This document shows, piece by piece, positions 42,029-49,663 of a DNA stretch of 64,000 nt (position 1 is its first letter; each line of letters opens with the position of its first letter). This DNA is from Treponema sp. (lineage in GTDB: Bacteria > Spirochaetota > Spirochaetia > Treponematales > Treponemataceae): positions 39,848-103,847 of the forward strand of contig JAFUYH010000002.1 of the NCBI GenBank assembly GCA_017470605.1, read 5' to 3'. A model generated the notes under the pieces. It searched no databases, was not told where the DNA came from, and saw only the letters and a program-made list of their open reading frames with translations. Both the position numbers and the translations under genes were made by a program.

Positions 42029-43846
42029 TTATTTTGTTCTGTGATAAGGCTGAGTCACCTCAATGTTTTCCACAGGCGGCAAGGTAAGGTTCTGATTTAC
42101 AACGATGTTAATCTTTGTTCCAGACTTGATTTTAATGGTAGGCTGAACGTTCATTGCACGGTCAATAAGCTTGTCTGCAAGCTCATTCGTTACCTGCTGC
42201 GTATTTGCCATTATGTTCTGAACATAAGGATTATCTGTTTTTCCCATCTGAGCATTAAACTCAGAATTAACAATAGAAAAAACACTCATCAGTCCGATTG
42301 CTTTTAAGTAAGCCATCGGATGATCGTTTACAAACCCCTTTAATCCAGATGCTCCCTTGGCATCGGTTCCGTTCATATTGCCAAGCTGTATCTGATAGCC
42401 GTCCGGCCGGATCAGGGTATGCCATGCAACTTGAACACGGCTCTGAGAATAGGAAATGCTTGAATTGTAAGTTCCGTAAAGAACTGAGTTCTGGGGAATC
42501 AAAAGATAGCGGCCGTCCTGTGAAGAATATATATTCTTTGCAATCCTTGCCGTAATTTCTCCAGGTAAGTCCGTATTAAGTTCAGAAGTCAAGACCGCCT
42601 CAAAAATTGAGCCTTGCCAGAGCGTATTAAGGTTCATCCATTCACCCTGCCCTACATTGTTTCCCTGTCTTCCGTTATTGAAGAAAGAGTTTTTTCCAGC
42701 CTGGTCATTCTGCATGTTGTAGGCATTGTTACCGGCAGTAGCATTTCCGTAAGCCTGACTGTAGGCAGACAAAACATTATTCATGTACTCATCCTTTGAA
42801 GGGAGAGAATAGCTTGATGCAGCGGAAGTAGAAGAAGTATTTTTTGCTATCGTCTGCTGATAGTCTGTCGAGTAGCTTTCCTGAGTTGAAGACAGGCCTT
42901 TAATGCCGGAAATGCGTTTCCCCTGCAATGAGTCATTTCTTGTATCAGGGATTTCAACGGAAGAAGAAGAGCCGACTCCGTTTCCAGTATTTCTGTTTAC
43001 ATACTGAGGCTCATAAGGCTTTTTCTCTGTCTCAACAATTACAGGCGGTATTTCAACATCATTGGAATTGTTCTGATTTTCATTTCCTACATTGCCATAA
43101 TGACCGGACTCTCCTGCATCCTGCTCATCAGGAAGCGGATGTTTTGTTGCAATGGAAGCATAGTCTTTTGACTGATGGGTTTCTGCAACCGGCTTTTCAT
43201 TTTTGCCTTTCTTTTTGCTTCCTGCAGGCATTAAGAAAGTAATGACCATAATGCCACCGACCACAAGAATGATTGCCGTCAGGAGAAACTTTTTATTTAG
43301 GACACGGGGCTTACCGCCCGGATGCATGTCTGCTTCGGAAGCAGAAACCTTCGGGACAAATCTTTTGTCAACTTCCTTTTCAAGAGTATCTGCCTTAAAA
43401 CCGTTGTTTTCTGAATCTGATTCTTTAGAATCCGCATCATTCTGAGTTCCATTCTGGCTGACAGGCTCTGTAGTGCTTTCTGTAGAATAAGAACTTTGAG
43501 GCTGCTCTGCAGCAGAATTTTGAGTTTTTCCTTCAGCAGCTTGAGCTTCTGATGTCGTCTCATTTTTAAAAGGAGCAGTCGGAGCATTTTTAACTTCATT
43601 GCTTACAGAAGGATTTTCTTCTACAGTTTTCTGAAATTCATTTACATCAGCAGCGGTGCGAAGAAAATCTGGAAGCTCTATGTCACTTTCAGTAGTTAGA
43701 TGTTCCTCACCTTCAGTTTCTGAAGTAACTGAAGTCTCTGAAGGTTCATCATCATTTAAGAATTCAGAATAAGGATTGAATTCTTTCACAGAATCGTCTC
43801 CGCCTTCTGCTGGAGAAAATTCATTGATTTCATCATCATTAATCAT
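42029..43846 (-). CDS. trbI: TrbI/VirB10 type IV secretion protein
   Basis: This is a 605-residue protein. A long acidic, Ser/Thr-rich cytoplasmic stretch (1-175) is followed by a single membrane segment (LLTAIILVVGGIMVITFLMP), a low-complexity periplasmic linker, and from ~400 the conserved VirB10/TrbI barrel. In the barrel, QGSIFEAVLTSELNTDLPGE, GRYLLIPQNSVLYGTYNSSI and RVQVAWHTLIRPDG are family hallmarks. It forms the outer part of the channel with TrbG and TrbF. The cytoplasmic tail is longer than usual. It overlaps the preceding membrane-protein gene by 8 bp and ends the core trb set. The last residues are QPYHRTK. Confidence 0.93.
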   Translation of the reverse strand: MINDDEINEFSPAEGGDDSVKEFNPYSEFLNDDEPSETSVTSETEGEEHLTTESDIELPDFLRTAADVNEFQKTVEENPSVSNEVKNAPTAPFKNETTSEAQAAEGKTQNSAAEQPQSSYSTESTTEPVSQNGTQNDADSKESDSENNGFKADTLEKEVDKRFVPKVSASEADMHPGGKPRVLNKKFLLTAIILVVGGIMVITFLMPAGSKKKGKNEKPVAETHQSKDYASIATKHPLPDEQDAGESGHYGNVGNENQNNSNDVEIPPVIVETEKKPYEPQYVNRNTGNGVGSSSSVEIPDTRNDSLQGKRISGIKGLSSTQESYSTDYQQTIAKNTSSTSAASSYSLPSKDEYMNNVLSAYSQAYGNATAGNNAYNMQNDQAGKNSFFNNGRQGNNVGQGEWMNLNTLWQGSIFEAVLTSELNTDLPGEITARIAKNIYSSQDGRYLLIPQNSVLYGTYNSSISYSQSRVQVAWHTLIRPDGYQIQLGNMNGTDAKGASGLKGFVNDHPMAYLKAIGLMSVFSIVNSEFNAQMGKTDNPYVQNIMANTQQVTNELADKLIDRAMNVQPTIKIKSGTKINIVVNQNLTLPPVENIEVTQPYHRTK

Positions 43847-44483
43847 AAATATTTCCCCAGTGGTTCAGGCAATCTGCCTTTGGCTCCCACTTTTTTTCTA
43901 TTTTGTTGTCTGCAAGAAATTTTGAATAATCAAGATTTTCAAATTCTTTCATAGAAAGTTCTTTTCTTTCTTTTCTTTCATTCAAAGTCTTTTCAATTTC
44001 ATCATTTTCATTTTTTTCATAGAAAATATCGACCTTTTCTTTTCCTCTGGTCTTGTAGTTAAAGCCAAACTCCAAGCCAAGATAAACATAAATCACTGCC
44101 GCACAGCCGAATGCAATGACAGGCATCATAAAGCAGTTGGGATATTTTACAAACTTTGGCTTTATAAAAAAAAGAACAAGGCTTATCAAAGATATACAGC
44201 ATGTACAGGCAAGAACCATAAGTTCTTTATTTGTCTTGAAACCCCAGAACAAAGCCGCAACATATCCTAAAAAGAAAATCGGAAAAATAACCTGAAAAAG
44301 CTTTACCTGTTCTTTTTTCTCAGGCGGTGTAGTTCTTTCCCATTCTTCTTTCAAAAGCTTACGTTTTTCCAGGCTTACCTTATATCTTTCCATGAAGTCT
44401 TTACCTTCATCTGTATCTTCCCATTTTTGTTTTTTGTCAGAAGGATTTATCCTGTTCCTGTTTAACCAGTTAAAAAGTCCCAT
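43839..44483 (-). CDS. Polytopic membrane protein between trbG and trbI
   Basis: This is a 214-residue protein with a charged N-terminal ~60 residues and three predicted membrane segments: VIFPIFFLGYVAALFWGF, VLACTCCISLISLVLFFI and FMMPVIAFGCAAVIYVYLGL. A Lys/Glu-rich tail containing NERKERKELSMKEFENLDYS follows. I recognise no family. The start directly abuts the trbG stop (TAAATG) with AGGAGGG upstream, and the end overlaps trbI by 8 bp, so it is made together with the channel proteins. Tn4371-type clusters normally have no gene here, so it may be a lineage-specific channel component. Confidence 0.8.
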   Translation of the reverse strand: MGLFNWLNRNRINPSDKKQKWEDTDEGKDFMERYKVSLEKRKLLKEEWERTTPPEKKEQVKLFQVIFPIFFLGYVAALFWGFKTNKELMVLACTCCISLISLVLFFIKPKFVKYPNCFMMPVIAFGCAAVIYVYLGLEFGFNYKTRGKEKVDIFYEKNENDEIEKTLNERKERKELSMKEFENLDYSKFLADNKIEKKWEPKADCLNHWGNIYD

Positions 44484-45701
44484 TTATTTTCCCTCCTGCT
44501 TTTCTTCCTTGCTTTCATCAATTTTGTATTCAAGGACAATGTTGTCAGAATGAAGTGTCGTTTCTTTTTGTAATTTAGAATTGTAAGTCTGCATGAAAGA
44601 ATTATTCTTGTTCGGAGGAGGAAGAGAAGCATTTTTGTCTTCAAGCTCAATTTCTTCCTCAGCTTCTTCAACCTTTACTTTTTTGGGTTCCTTATAATAC
44701 TTTTTCTTGATGGTTACTTTTTCTTTGCCCACACGCATTGTAACTTTTTCAATCAGCTCGTTTATAACGATAAGGTTCTTGTTTACGGAATAGTTGATTC
44801 TTTCATCCTTATGATTGAAAAGGACAGGACTGGTCATGTGCAGTACGGTTTCGTTCATTACAATGTATGTATGTTTTCCGTCATCATAAACCCTGGTCGG
44901 AAGCCAGTATGGTTTCTTGAATACCGAATAGCTCATTTTATAATCAAATGAAAGGTAGGCAGGATCAACCGCCGTAGTTTCCTTTGACATTTTGTTAATG
45001 CGTTCATTCATAGCATCTGTCTTTAAGTTGAAAGGCATTGTGTTCGGGTACTTCCATTTTACCTGCGTCATATAAACGTCTTTGTAAGATTTTAGGAGAA
45101 GGTGATAAACTCTTTTGTCTGTAATGATGATAAAAGAAGTGATAAGGCCAGAATATGCGGGCTTTAAGAAAAAGTGCTGGGTATCAATATTTCCGTTTCT
45201 TGAAACTCCGGCTCCGATTTCCCATACCTTTTCTTCAGACAGGAAAGGCATTTCAATTACCTGCTCGCCAGGCTCTAAAATCAAGTCGGTAACCCGGTAA
45301 GGCTGACAGTAGATTTCATAGGTAAAATCTGCATCAAAGTCATAATACATCGTTCCGCCAGTCCATTGCGAAGGAACCTGCAGAGCTTCATCGGTAGAGG
45401 CTTTAGCAGCATCCTTGCCGGATTTTTCAGGCCTGTCAGATTTTGCACTTTCTCCTACAGGATAATAGACAGGCTTTTCTACATAAACGACAGTTTTCGG
45501 TATATCAATTTCCTTAAGCTGTTCCTGAATAAGATATTCTTGAACCTCGTCATAATTTGCAGAAAACTCCTTTTCCTGATTTGAATAAATCTTTTCTTCC
45601 TTTTCATTTTCTGTTCCAAGCTTCTCAAAGTCTACGGTTTGACAAGAACTAATGCTAATTACACTTACAATGCAAAACATCAATTTAATGAACTTTTTCA
45701 T
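44484..45701 (-). CDS. trbG: TrbG/VirB9 outer-membrane channel lipoprotein
   Basis: This is a 405-residue protein. The N-terminus ends in VISISSCQTV, a lipoprotein signal. After a charged linker (~25-115) comes a VirB9/TrbG domain: YEIYCQPYRVTDLILEPGEQ is the family's entry motif, followed by FLKPAYSGLITSFIIITDKR, YHLLLKSYKDVYMTQVKWKY and the late barrel strands PTRVYDDGKHTYIVMNETVL. The C-terminal ~80 residues are a charged extension absent from typical homologues (~300 residues). VirB9 proteins form the outer core complex with VirB10. The gene lies 20 bp after trbF and abuts the next gene. Confidence 0.92.
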   Translation of the reverse strand: MKKFIKLMFCIVSVISISSCQTVDFEKLGTENEKEEKIYSNQEKEFSANYDEVQEYLIQEQLKEIDIPKTVVYVEKPVYYPVGESAKSDRPEKSGKDAAKASTDEALQVPSQWTGGTMYYDFDADFTYEIYCQPYRVTDLILEPGEQVIEMPFLSEEKVWEIGAGVSRNGNIDTQHFFLKPAYSGLITSFIIITDKRVYHLLLKSYKDVYMTQVKWKYPNTMPFNLKTDAMNERINKMSKETTAVDPAYLSFDYKMSYSVFKKPYWLPTRVYDDGKHTYIVMNETVLHMTSPVLFNHKDERINYSVNKNLIVINELIEKVTMRVGKEKVTIKKKYYKEPKKVKVEEAEEEIELEDKNASLPPPNKNNSFMQTYNSKLQKETTLHSDNIVLEYKIDESKEEKQEGK

Positions 45702-45721
45702 ACGATTTTACTCCTATTTTT

Positions 45722-46462
45722 TTATTGATTTGCAACCGGCTGAATGTCGAATGAAGTTACATAAACGCCAAGAGGATTCAGATTTTTTGTTTGTTCTGTT
45801 ACTTCAAAATATCCCAAAGTAACAAGGGCAGAAAAACGCCTTGTCTGAACCAGGCGGCCCTGCTGGTAAGTAAGGACATCATAGTAAACGACATAAGTAT
45901 TTGAAGTCTGTTTTAATGGCGGATCAATTTTTACAGACTGAGTTTTTATGCCGGTCCATTCATAAGGATTGTTTTGAATAAAGAAAGCATCAAGCTGATT
46001 TACTGCCGCACCCTGACAGATGTTCTCACATTCCTTCTGGAAAATATTCTGTGCATTGGCATCACTCGACCAGGTATACATGTTTGTTATGAGCTTCAAA
46101 ACCTGTGAGGTTTTGTGATGCTCCGGGATATTTGATTTTCCCCAGTATGAGGAATCAACCTTACCGACATAAGAAGCGTTACCGTTGCTGTCTACCGTAA
46201 CAATTACAGGAACCGTTTTAGGAAGCCTCACTGCATAAAAACAGATGCCAAGAGAAATAAAAAAAGATGAAAGGGAAACAAGGGCTATAATCTGCCACAT
46301 CCTTGCATTTTTTTGAGAAAGCCCTTGAATGGTATCAGCAGCTGCTACCATTTCCTGATTAAAGCCCAGTTTACCGTTAGACTTCTTTTTAACAAAAGAA
46401 TTAAATGGAGTTGGAGAAGGGTCCCCGTCAGAAAAATATATTTTTGTATTGGAATTTGCCAT
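45722..46462 (-). CDS. trbF: TrbF/VirB8 inner-membrane channel protein
   Basis: This is a 246-residue protein with a ~55-residue cytoplasmic N-terminus, one membrane segment (IIALVSLSSFFISLGICFYA), then a VirB8/TrbF periplasmic domain. That domain includes VPVIVTVDSNGNASYVGKVD, the YEWTG helix-strand region, NTYVVYYDVLTYQQGRLVQT and RRFSALVTLGYFEV, and it ends in NPLGVYVTSFDIQPV. Length and order of elements are normal for TrbF. It is the first trb gene on the far side of the accessory block that separates it from trbL. It has its own promoter directly upstream, so the split cluster can still be expressed. Confidence 0.92.
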   Translation of the reverse strand: MANSNTKIYFSDGDPSPTPFNSFVKKKSNGKLGFNQEMVAAADTIQGLSQKNARMWQIIALVSLSSFFISLGICFYAVRLPKTVPVIVTVDSNGNASYVGKVDSSYWGKSNIPEHHKTSQVLKLITNMYTWSSDANAQNIFQKECENICQGAAVNQLDAFFIQNNPYEWTGIKTQSVKIDPPLKQTSNTYVVYYDVLTYQQGRLVQTRRFSALVTLGYFEVTEQTKNLNPLGVYVTSFDIQPVANQ

Positions 46463-46480
46463 ATACCACCTTAAAAAAAA

Positions 46481-46523
46481 GTGTAATTTAAGATAGTGTA
46501 AAATAAAATAGTTGTATTGTCAA
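46481..46523. promoter_or_regulatory. trbF promoter overlapped by two element copies
   Basis: On the minus strand TTGACA (46518-46523), a 17-bp spacer and TACACT (46495-46500) form a good promoter for trbF. The -10 lies inside an element copy (plus strand AGTGTAAAATAAAATAGTTG), and a second copy (GTGTAATTTA) follows at 46481-46490, so a bound regulator would block it. Confidence 0.7.
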
Positions 46524-46596
46524 TATTTACATTTCTTGGTACGTTTAATACAGAATTGGGACGAAATATTCTTGATAATGTGGGTGTATACAAAAA

Positions 46597-46661
46597 CCCC
46601 ACTTTACAAATCCCCAAACATGCTTTATATTAAAAGTGTAATTACAAATAGTAATTGCAAA
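46597..46661 (+). repeat. Cassette promoter repeat, copy 1
   Basis: CCCCACTTTACAAATCCCC leads into TTTACA (46603-46608), a 17-bp spacer and TATATT (46626-46631). The leader AGTGTAATTACAAATAG then TAATTGC contains the inverted repeat ATTAC-AAATA-GTAAT. It is nearly identical to copies at 48685 and 49566. It drives the AbiEii-remnant cassette. Confidence 0.85.
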
Positions 46662-46673
46662 GGAAGCGCTAAT

Positions 46674-47054
46674 ATGATTACTGAAAATATTTCAAACCTA
46701 CTCAGTAAAATTAATTGGGATTACGATTACTCAGAAAAAGAGCTTCTTTCTCTTATCAACAAAAAAAACGATTTTTCAAATCAAAGACTTTCACTTTATA
46801 TCAAAAGTTTGGAAACTTTTACATGGCAGGAACTAGTTTCTTTGTGGGGCCTGGAAGAATGCAACAATCTTTATACAGATAAAATCAGAAAAGGATTGTT
46901 TTCAAATAAAATAAGGGAACAGTATGATGGAATATTCAACTTATTACGAAACAAAACTTTATCCTACACAAAACGAAGTCCTGAAGACCTTGAAAAGTTT
47001 AAATCTACCCTTTTATTTAACAGGCGGAACCGCACTAAGCAGAGGGTATTTTAA
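46674..47054 (+). CDS. Uncharacterised partner of the AbiEii-like gene, 126 residues
   Basis: Read from the ATG at 46674, which has GGAAG upstream and lies just behind the cassette promoter; longer frames to 46512 run through that promoter and are unlikely. The protein begins MITENISNLLSKINWDYDYS and is helical and soluble. It contains LETFTWQELVSLWGLEECNN, which is reminiscent of small proteins encoded ahead of nucleotidyltransferase-toxin genes. Its end overlaps the AbiEii-like frame by about 130 bp, so the last ~40 residues may not be original. It is probably the surviving first gene of a broken two-gene defence or toxin-antitoxin unit. Confidence 0.6.
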   Translation: MITENISNLLSKINWDYDYSEKELLSLINKKNDFSNQRLSLYIKSLETFTWQELVSLWGLEECNNLYTDKIRKGLFSNKIREQYDGIFNLLRNKTLSYTKRSPEDLEKFKSTLLFNRRNRTKQRVF

Positions 47055-47235
47055 TCATCATTATTCAGATGATTTAGATCTGTTTGTAAATCAAAAGAAA
47101 GATTTAATCCCTCAGTCTATCAGGTTCAACTCTGTTTCGATTTTTTTGTGGAATTCGTTTATCAATAGATTTTTGCTTATTATTTTTAACATATTCAGAA
47201 AAATCAGTGTTATTATTAATTCCAAGAGAATTTAA
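46924..47235 (+). pseudogene. Truncated AbiEii-type nucleotidyltransferase
   Basis: The first ~60 residues are unmistakably AbiEii-like: YYETKLYPTQNEVLKTLKSL, then FYLTGGTALSRGYFNHHYSD and DLDLFVN. These contain the GG-x-AL-R and D-LDLF nucleotidyltransferase motifs. Family members run to ~200-300 residues. Here the match stops at ~47100, where the frame enters the antisense of the kinase gene and ends at 47235 with nonsense sequence. The kinase module has apparently replaced the rest. It lacks the later catalytic regions and should be inactive. Confidence 0.75.
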
Positions 47236-48309
47236 ATATTTATTAAGCATTTTCTGCTTAACCTCTTTTTCAAAGGGATTTATATTGACAAGTTCATCAT
47301 GTGCTTTCTTTGCAGCTTCTTTTATACTCATTTGATTTGTATATTCATAAACTTTATTTAAGTATTCTTTTCCAAAAGATTCGTAAGTGAGATTATTATC
47401 AACATCAATGTTTTGTTTCCTTTGTAAAAGTTTGTTATATGAATATTCTAAAATCAACTCTTTTCTTGTGCTTACAATTTTTTTAAAGAAATCCTTTTGA
47501 ATTTCAGAAATAAATGGCGTATTGTCGATTATATGATTTATTTTCTCAATATTAATTCTAGGATAAATCCTTTTAAGGGCGTTATTGCAGTCCTCATTTT
47601 CCAGTGATGAAATGAACTTGAAATAATTAATTTTATTACCGTTCAATTTCAGTGCAGAAGTTGGTATTTCATATACACGAAAAAGAAGCTGCTCCCTATC
47701 AGAAAGGACAGATTTCATTGTTTCTATATCAGCAGACGGGTACATAGAACTTCCACAATCATAAATAGGTGCAAGTCGTACAGTATCTGTTTTAGAATCA
47801 TATAAACTGGCCCAGTTTCCATTATGTCTATCCCAATTCCCAATCAAGGCATCTCCAATAAACAAATCCCAGAAATAGTTTTTTAAATAAACAGGTTCAA
47901 ATGAGTCTTGCTTGTCTATTGCGTCAAGAACTTCTGATAATTCTGTTCCTGTGCCATTATGTCCTGAATCAATAATTGTATTTTTTAGGGATGAAAACGG
48001 TTGAATCGCATATTTGTTATTTTCTGTAAAATCTTTACAAGCAACAACAATCTTCTTCTTCCCATCGTTATTGTATATGCCAAGAATAGTTTTCTGAGTC
48101 TCAAATCCAAGAGATTCAAGAATATGACAACCAATGTATTCAGAAACAGTTCCATTTGTATAACTTAATTCTTTATTCCGAGTCGAGGCAGGAGGAAATT
48201 TCAACATATAAAGTTCGCCATTATATTTAATGCAGATTTTACTCCCATTTGCACCTTCATAATTTTTTTTTGTTTTTTCGCAATTTGAAAAATCTATTAA
48301 ATCAGACAT
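47104..48309 (-). CDS. HipA/CtkA-like Ser/Thr kinase with shared C-terminal module
   Basis: This is a 401-residue kinase of the HipA superfamily. LYMLKFPP holds the ATP-binding Lys, SEYIGCHILESLGF the helix-C Glu, ALIGNWDRHNGNWA the catalytic loop and LAPIYDCGSSMYP the metal-binding Asp (DFG position). The short N-terminal part and 400-residue size resemble CtkA, a HipA-related translocated kinase of Helicobacter, more than Escherichia HipA. Residues ~325-385 add the module shared with the polyvalent proteins (KMLNKYLNSLGINNNT), followed by a basic tail, IPQKNRNRVEPDRLRD. It overlaps its small upstream partner by 8 bp, as in toxin-antitoxin pairs. Delivery into recipients is inferred from the module. 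Confidence 0.88.
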   Translation of the reverse strand: MSDLIDFSNCEKTKKNYEGANGSKICIKYNGELYMLKFPPASTRNKELSYTNGTVSEYIGCHILESLGFETQKTILGIYNNDGKKKIVVACKDFTENNKYAIQPFSSLKNTIIDSGHNGTGTELSEVLDAIDKQDSFEPVYLKNYFWDLFIGDALIGNWDRHNGNWASLYDSKTDTVRLAPIYDCGSSMYPSADIETMKSVLSDREQLLFRVYEIPTSALKLNGNKINYFKFISSLENEDCNNALKRIYPRINIEKINHIIDNTPFISEIQKDFFKKIVSTRKELILEYSYNKLLQRKQNIDVDNNLTYESFGKEYLNKVYEYTNQMSIKEAAKKAHDELVNINPFEKEVKQKMLNKYLNSLGINNNTDFSEYVKNNKQKSIDKRIPQKNRNRVEPDRLRD

Positions 48310-48589
48310 TTATGTTTCCTTCTCTTACCCTACCCAAATACTTTTCCCTCAGATACCATGCCTGATCCGAAGTAAGGTCTCCGTCTACTTCCATTACATT
48401 TATATCGCTGTTAAGCTCATCATAATAACAGTCCAATTTATAATCAGGTTTTCCGGCTTCAAACGCTGCAAGGCTAGCCTCATATTTCTGAATTGTACAC
48501 AACATTGATTCCGGTAACAGCATCTCTGTTCGCCGCAAAGAATTCTGTTCTAATTGAGGTTCTCCAATAAATTGCCCAATGTCAAACAT
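48302..48589 (-). CDS. Small partner (putative antitoxin) of the HipA-like kinase
   Basis: This 95-residue protein is read from the ATG at 48589, which has AAGGAAGG just upstream; an in-frame ATG at 48604 is less likely. It begins MFDIGQFIGEPQLEQNSLRR. The C-terminal half contains LTSDQAWYLREKYLG, a pattern I associate with small proteins encoded in front of HipA-like kinases. No classical HTH is obvious, unlike HipB. Transcription starts from a good promoter (TTGTTT, 17 bp, TATATT), and the kinase ATG overlaps its stop, the usual order of an antitoxin followed by a toxin. The antitoxin role is inferred from arrangement. Confidence 0.7.
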   Translation of the reverse strand: MFDIGQFIGEPQLEQNSLRRTEMLLPESMLCTIQKYEASLAAFEAGKPDYKLDCYYDELNSDINVMEVDGDLTSDQAWYLREKYLGRVREGNINV

Positions 48590-48608
48590 AAGACCTTCCT
48601 TCAATTAC

Positions 48609-48637
48609 AATATAACTGATGTTTTCTAAAAAAACAA
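48609..48637 (-). promoter_or_regulatory. Promoter of the kinase operon
   Basis: On the minus strand TTGTTT (48632-48637), a 17-bp spacer and TATATT (48609-48614), 20 bp before the ATG at 48589. A recurrent element (AAAGTGTAA, 48652-48660) lies upstream of the -35 box. Confidence 0.65.
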
Positions 48638-48654
48638 TCTTGAAAACAAATAAA

Positions 48655-48680
48655 GTGTAAAAAAAAGTGGTTGTATACAA
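48655..48680 (+). promoter_or_regulatory. Copy of recurrent element between divergent cassettes
   Basis: AAAGTGTAAAAAAAAGTGG is followed by TTGTATACAA, between the leftward kinase operon and the rightward toxin-antitoxin cassette. It matches the two-part layout (GTGTAAA, then TTGTAT) of copies at 46496, 24167 and 10471. Confidence 0.5.
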
Positions 48681-48684
48681 AAAT

Positions 48685-48750
48685 CCCCCACTTTACAAAT
48701 CCCCCAGTATGCTTTATAGTTAGAGTGTAATTACAAATAGTAATTGCAAA
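48685..48750 (+). repeat. Cassette promoter repeat, copy 2
   Basis: TTTACA (48692-48697), a 17-bp spacer and TATAGT (48715-48720) are followed by the leader TTAGAGTGTAATTACAAATA with its inverted repeat. It differs from copy 3 at about two positions over 60 bp. It drives the RelB/PIN pair. Confidence 0.85.
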
Positions 48751-48784
48751 AAAGGAAGCACTAAAATAAACAAGGAGGCTTTGT

Positions 48785-49075
48785 ATGGAAAATATCATCC
48801 AAGTCAAAATTGATGAGACAAGGAAAAAGAAAGCCACCTCTATCTTTGCAAAAAGCAATTTGACCCTTCCAAATGCTATCCGTTTATTCTTGAAACGTTC
48901 TCTAAGTAACAATAGTATACCATCAAGTTTACTTATTCCTGCTGATAATGAAATGGATCAGACAGGATTAAAAGCTTTAAGACAAATGCAATTGATTTCA
49001 TCATTAAATGGTAATTCGGAAATGACATTAGATGAAATAAATGCGGAAATCGCAGAAGCCAGAAAAGGTCATTAA
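48785..49075 (+). CDS. RelB/DinJ-family antitoxin
   Basis: This is a 96-residue protein. The N-terminal ~50 residues follow the RelB/DinJ ribbon-helix-helix pattern: IIQVKIDETRKKKATSIFAK, then LTLPNAIRLFLKR. The C-terminal part (residues ~65-96) is the toxin-binding tail (EMTLDEINAEIAEARKGH). Such proteins bind their own promoter and neutralise the toxin encoded next. The start has AAGGAGG upstream, behind cassette promoter copy 2. The stop overlaps the ATG of the PIN toxin gene (TAATGA), so the pair is translationally coupled. The inverted repeat in the leader is a plausible operator, but it is also present before unrelated cassettes. Confidence 0.88.
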   Translation: MENIIQVKIDETRKKKATSIFAKSNLTLPNAIRLFLKRSLSNNSIPSSLLIPADNEMDQTGLKALRQMQLISSLNGNSEMTLDEINAEIAEARKGH

Positions 49076-49560
49076 TGAAATACTATGCTGTTATCGACAC
49101 AAATGTCATTGTTTCTGCTGTTATGGCTTTTAATAAAAGCAATGAAGAATCATCTCCCTATATTATTCTTGCAAATGTTTTGGCTGGCAGAGTAATTCCT
49201 TTATTTTCTTCCGAAATTATAGACGAATATAAAGATGTACTTTCTCGAAAGAAGTTTAAATTCGATGTAAAACTTGTTAATACGCTTATAGAAGCAATAA
49301 AAAAACATGGAATAGATACAAAAAAAGCTGATATAGATGAAATCCTACCAGACCCAAAAGATGTTGTTTTTTATCAAGTAACCTTGGAAGGACAGAAATC
49401 TCAAAACACATATTTAGTTACAGGTAATTTAAAACATTTTCCGTCAAAACCTTTCGTTGTTTCTCCAAAACAAATGATAGACATCATGCTTAAAGATGAA
49501 GCTGATGAATTATTCAGAAATATCAATCGAGATATAGATTTAAATAATAGAAGCCGATAA
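49075..49560 (+). CDS. PIN-domain toxin (PIN_3 family ribonuclease)
   Basis: This is a 161-residue PIN nuclease. YYAVIDTNVIVSAVMAF holds the first catalytic Asp, FSSEIIDEYKDVLSRKKFKF the conserved Glu, ILPDPKDVVFYQV the central Asp cluster and NTYLVTGNLKHFP the closing motif of the PIN_3 family. These are Mg-dependent RNases acting as toxins with antitoxins of the RelB type, encoded just upstream here with overlapping stop and start. Length is slightly above the family norm (~140); the extra C-terminal ~25 residues are acidic then basic, ending DLNNRSR. All core catalytic acids appear intact, so it should be active. Confidence 0.9.
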   Translation: MKYYAVIDTNVIVSAVMAFNKSNEESSPYIILANVLAGRVIPLFSSEIIDEYKDVLSRKKFKFDVKLVNTLIEAIKKHGIDTKKADIDEILPDPKDVVFYQVTLEGQKSQNTYLVTGNLKHFPSKPFVVSPKQMIDIMLKDEADELFRNINRDIDLNNRSR

Positions 49561-49565
49561 CTCCA

Positions 49566-49631
49566 CCCCCACTTTACAAATCCCTCGGTATGCTTTATAG
49601 TTAGAGTGTAATTACAAATAGTAATTGCAAA
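49566..49631 (+). repeat. Cassette promoter repeat, copy 3
   Basis: TTTACA (49573-49578), a 17-bp spacer and TATAGT (49596-49601) are followed by the same leader, TTAGAGTGTAATTACAAATA. It starts 5 bp after the PIN toxin stop and drives the DUF4177-like gene. Confidence 0.85.
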
Positions 49632-49663
49632 AAAAACTACAGACATTTAGCGGAGGAAAAACT

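Noticed and set aside
46512..46673. Longer start for the gene ending at 47054
   Set aside because: The extension would run across the cassette promoter and its leader; the ATG at 46674 has a ribosome-binding site and mirrors the other cassettes.
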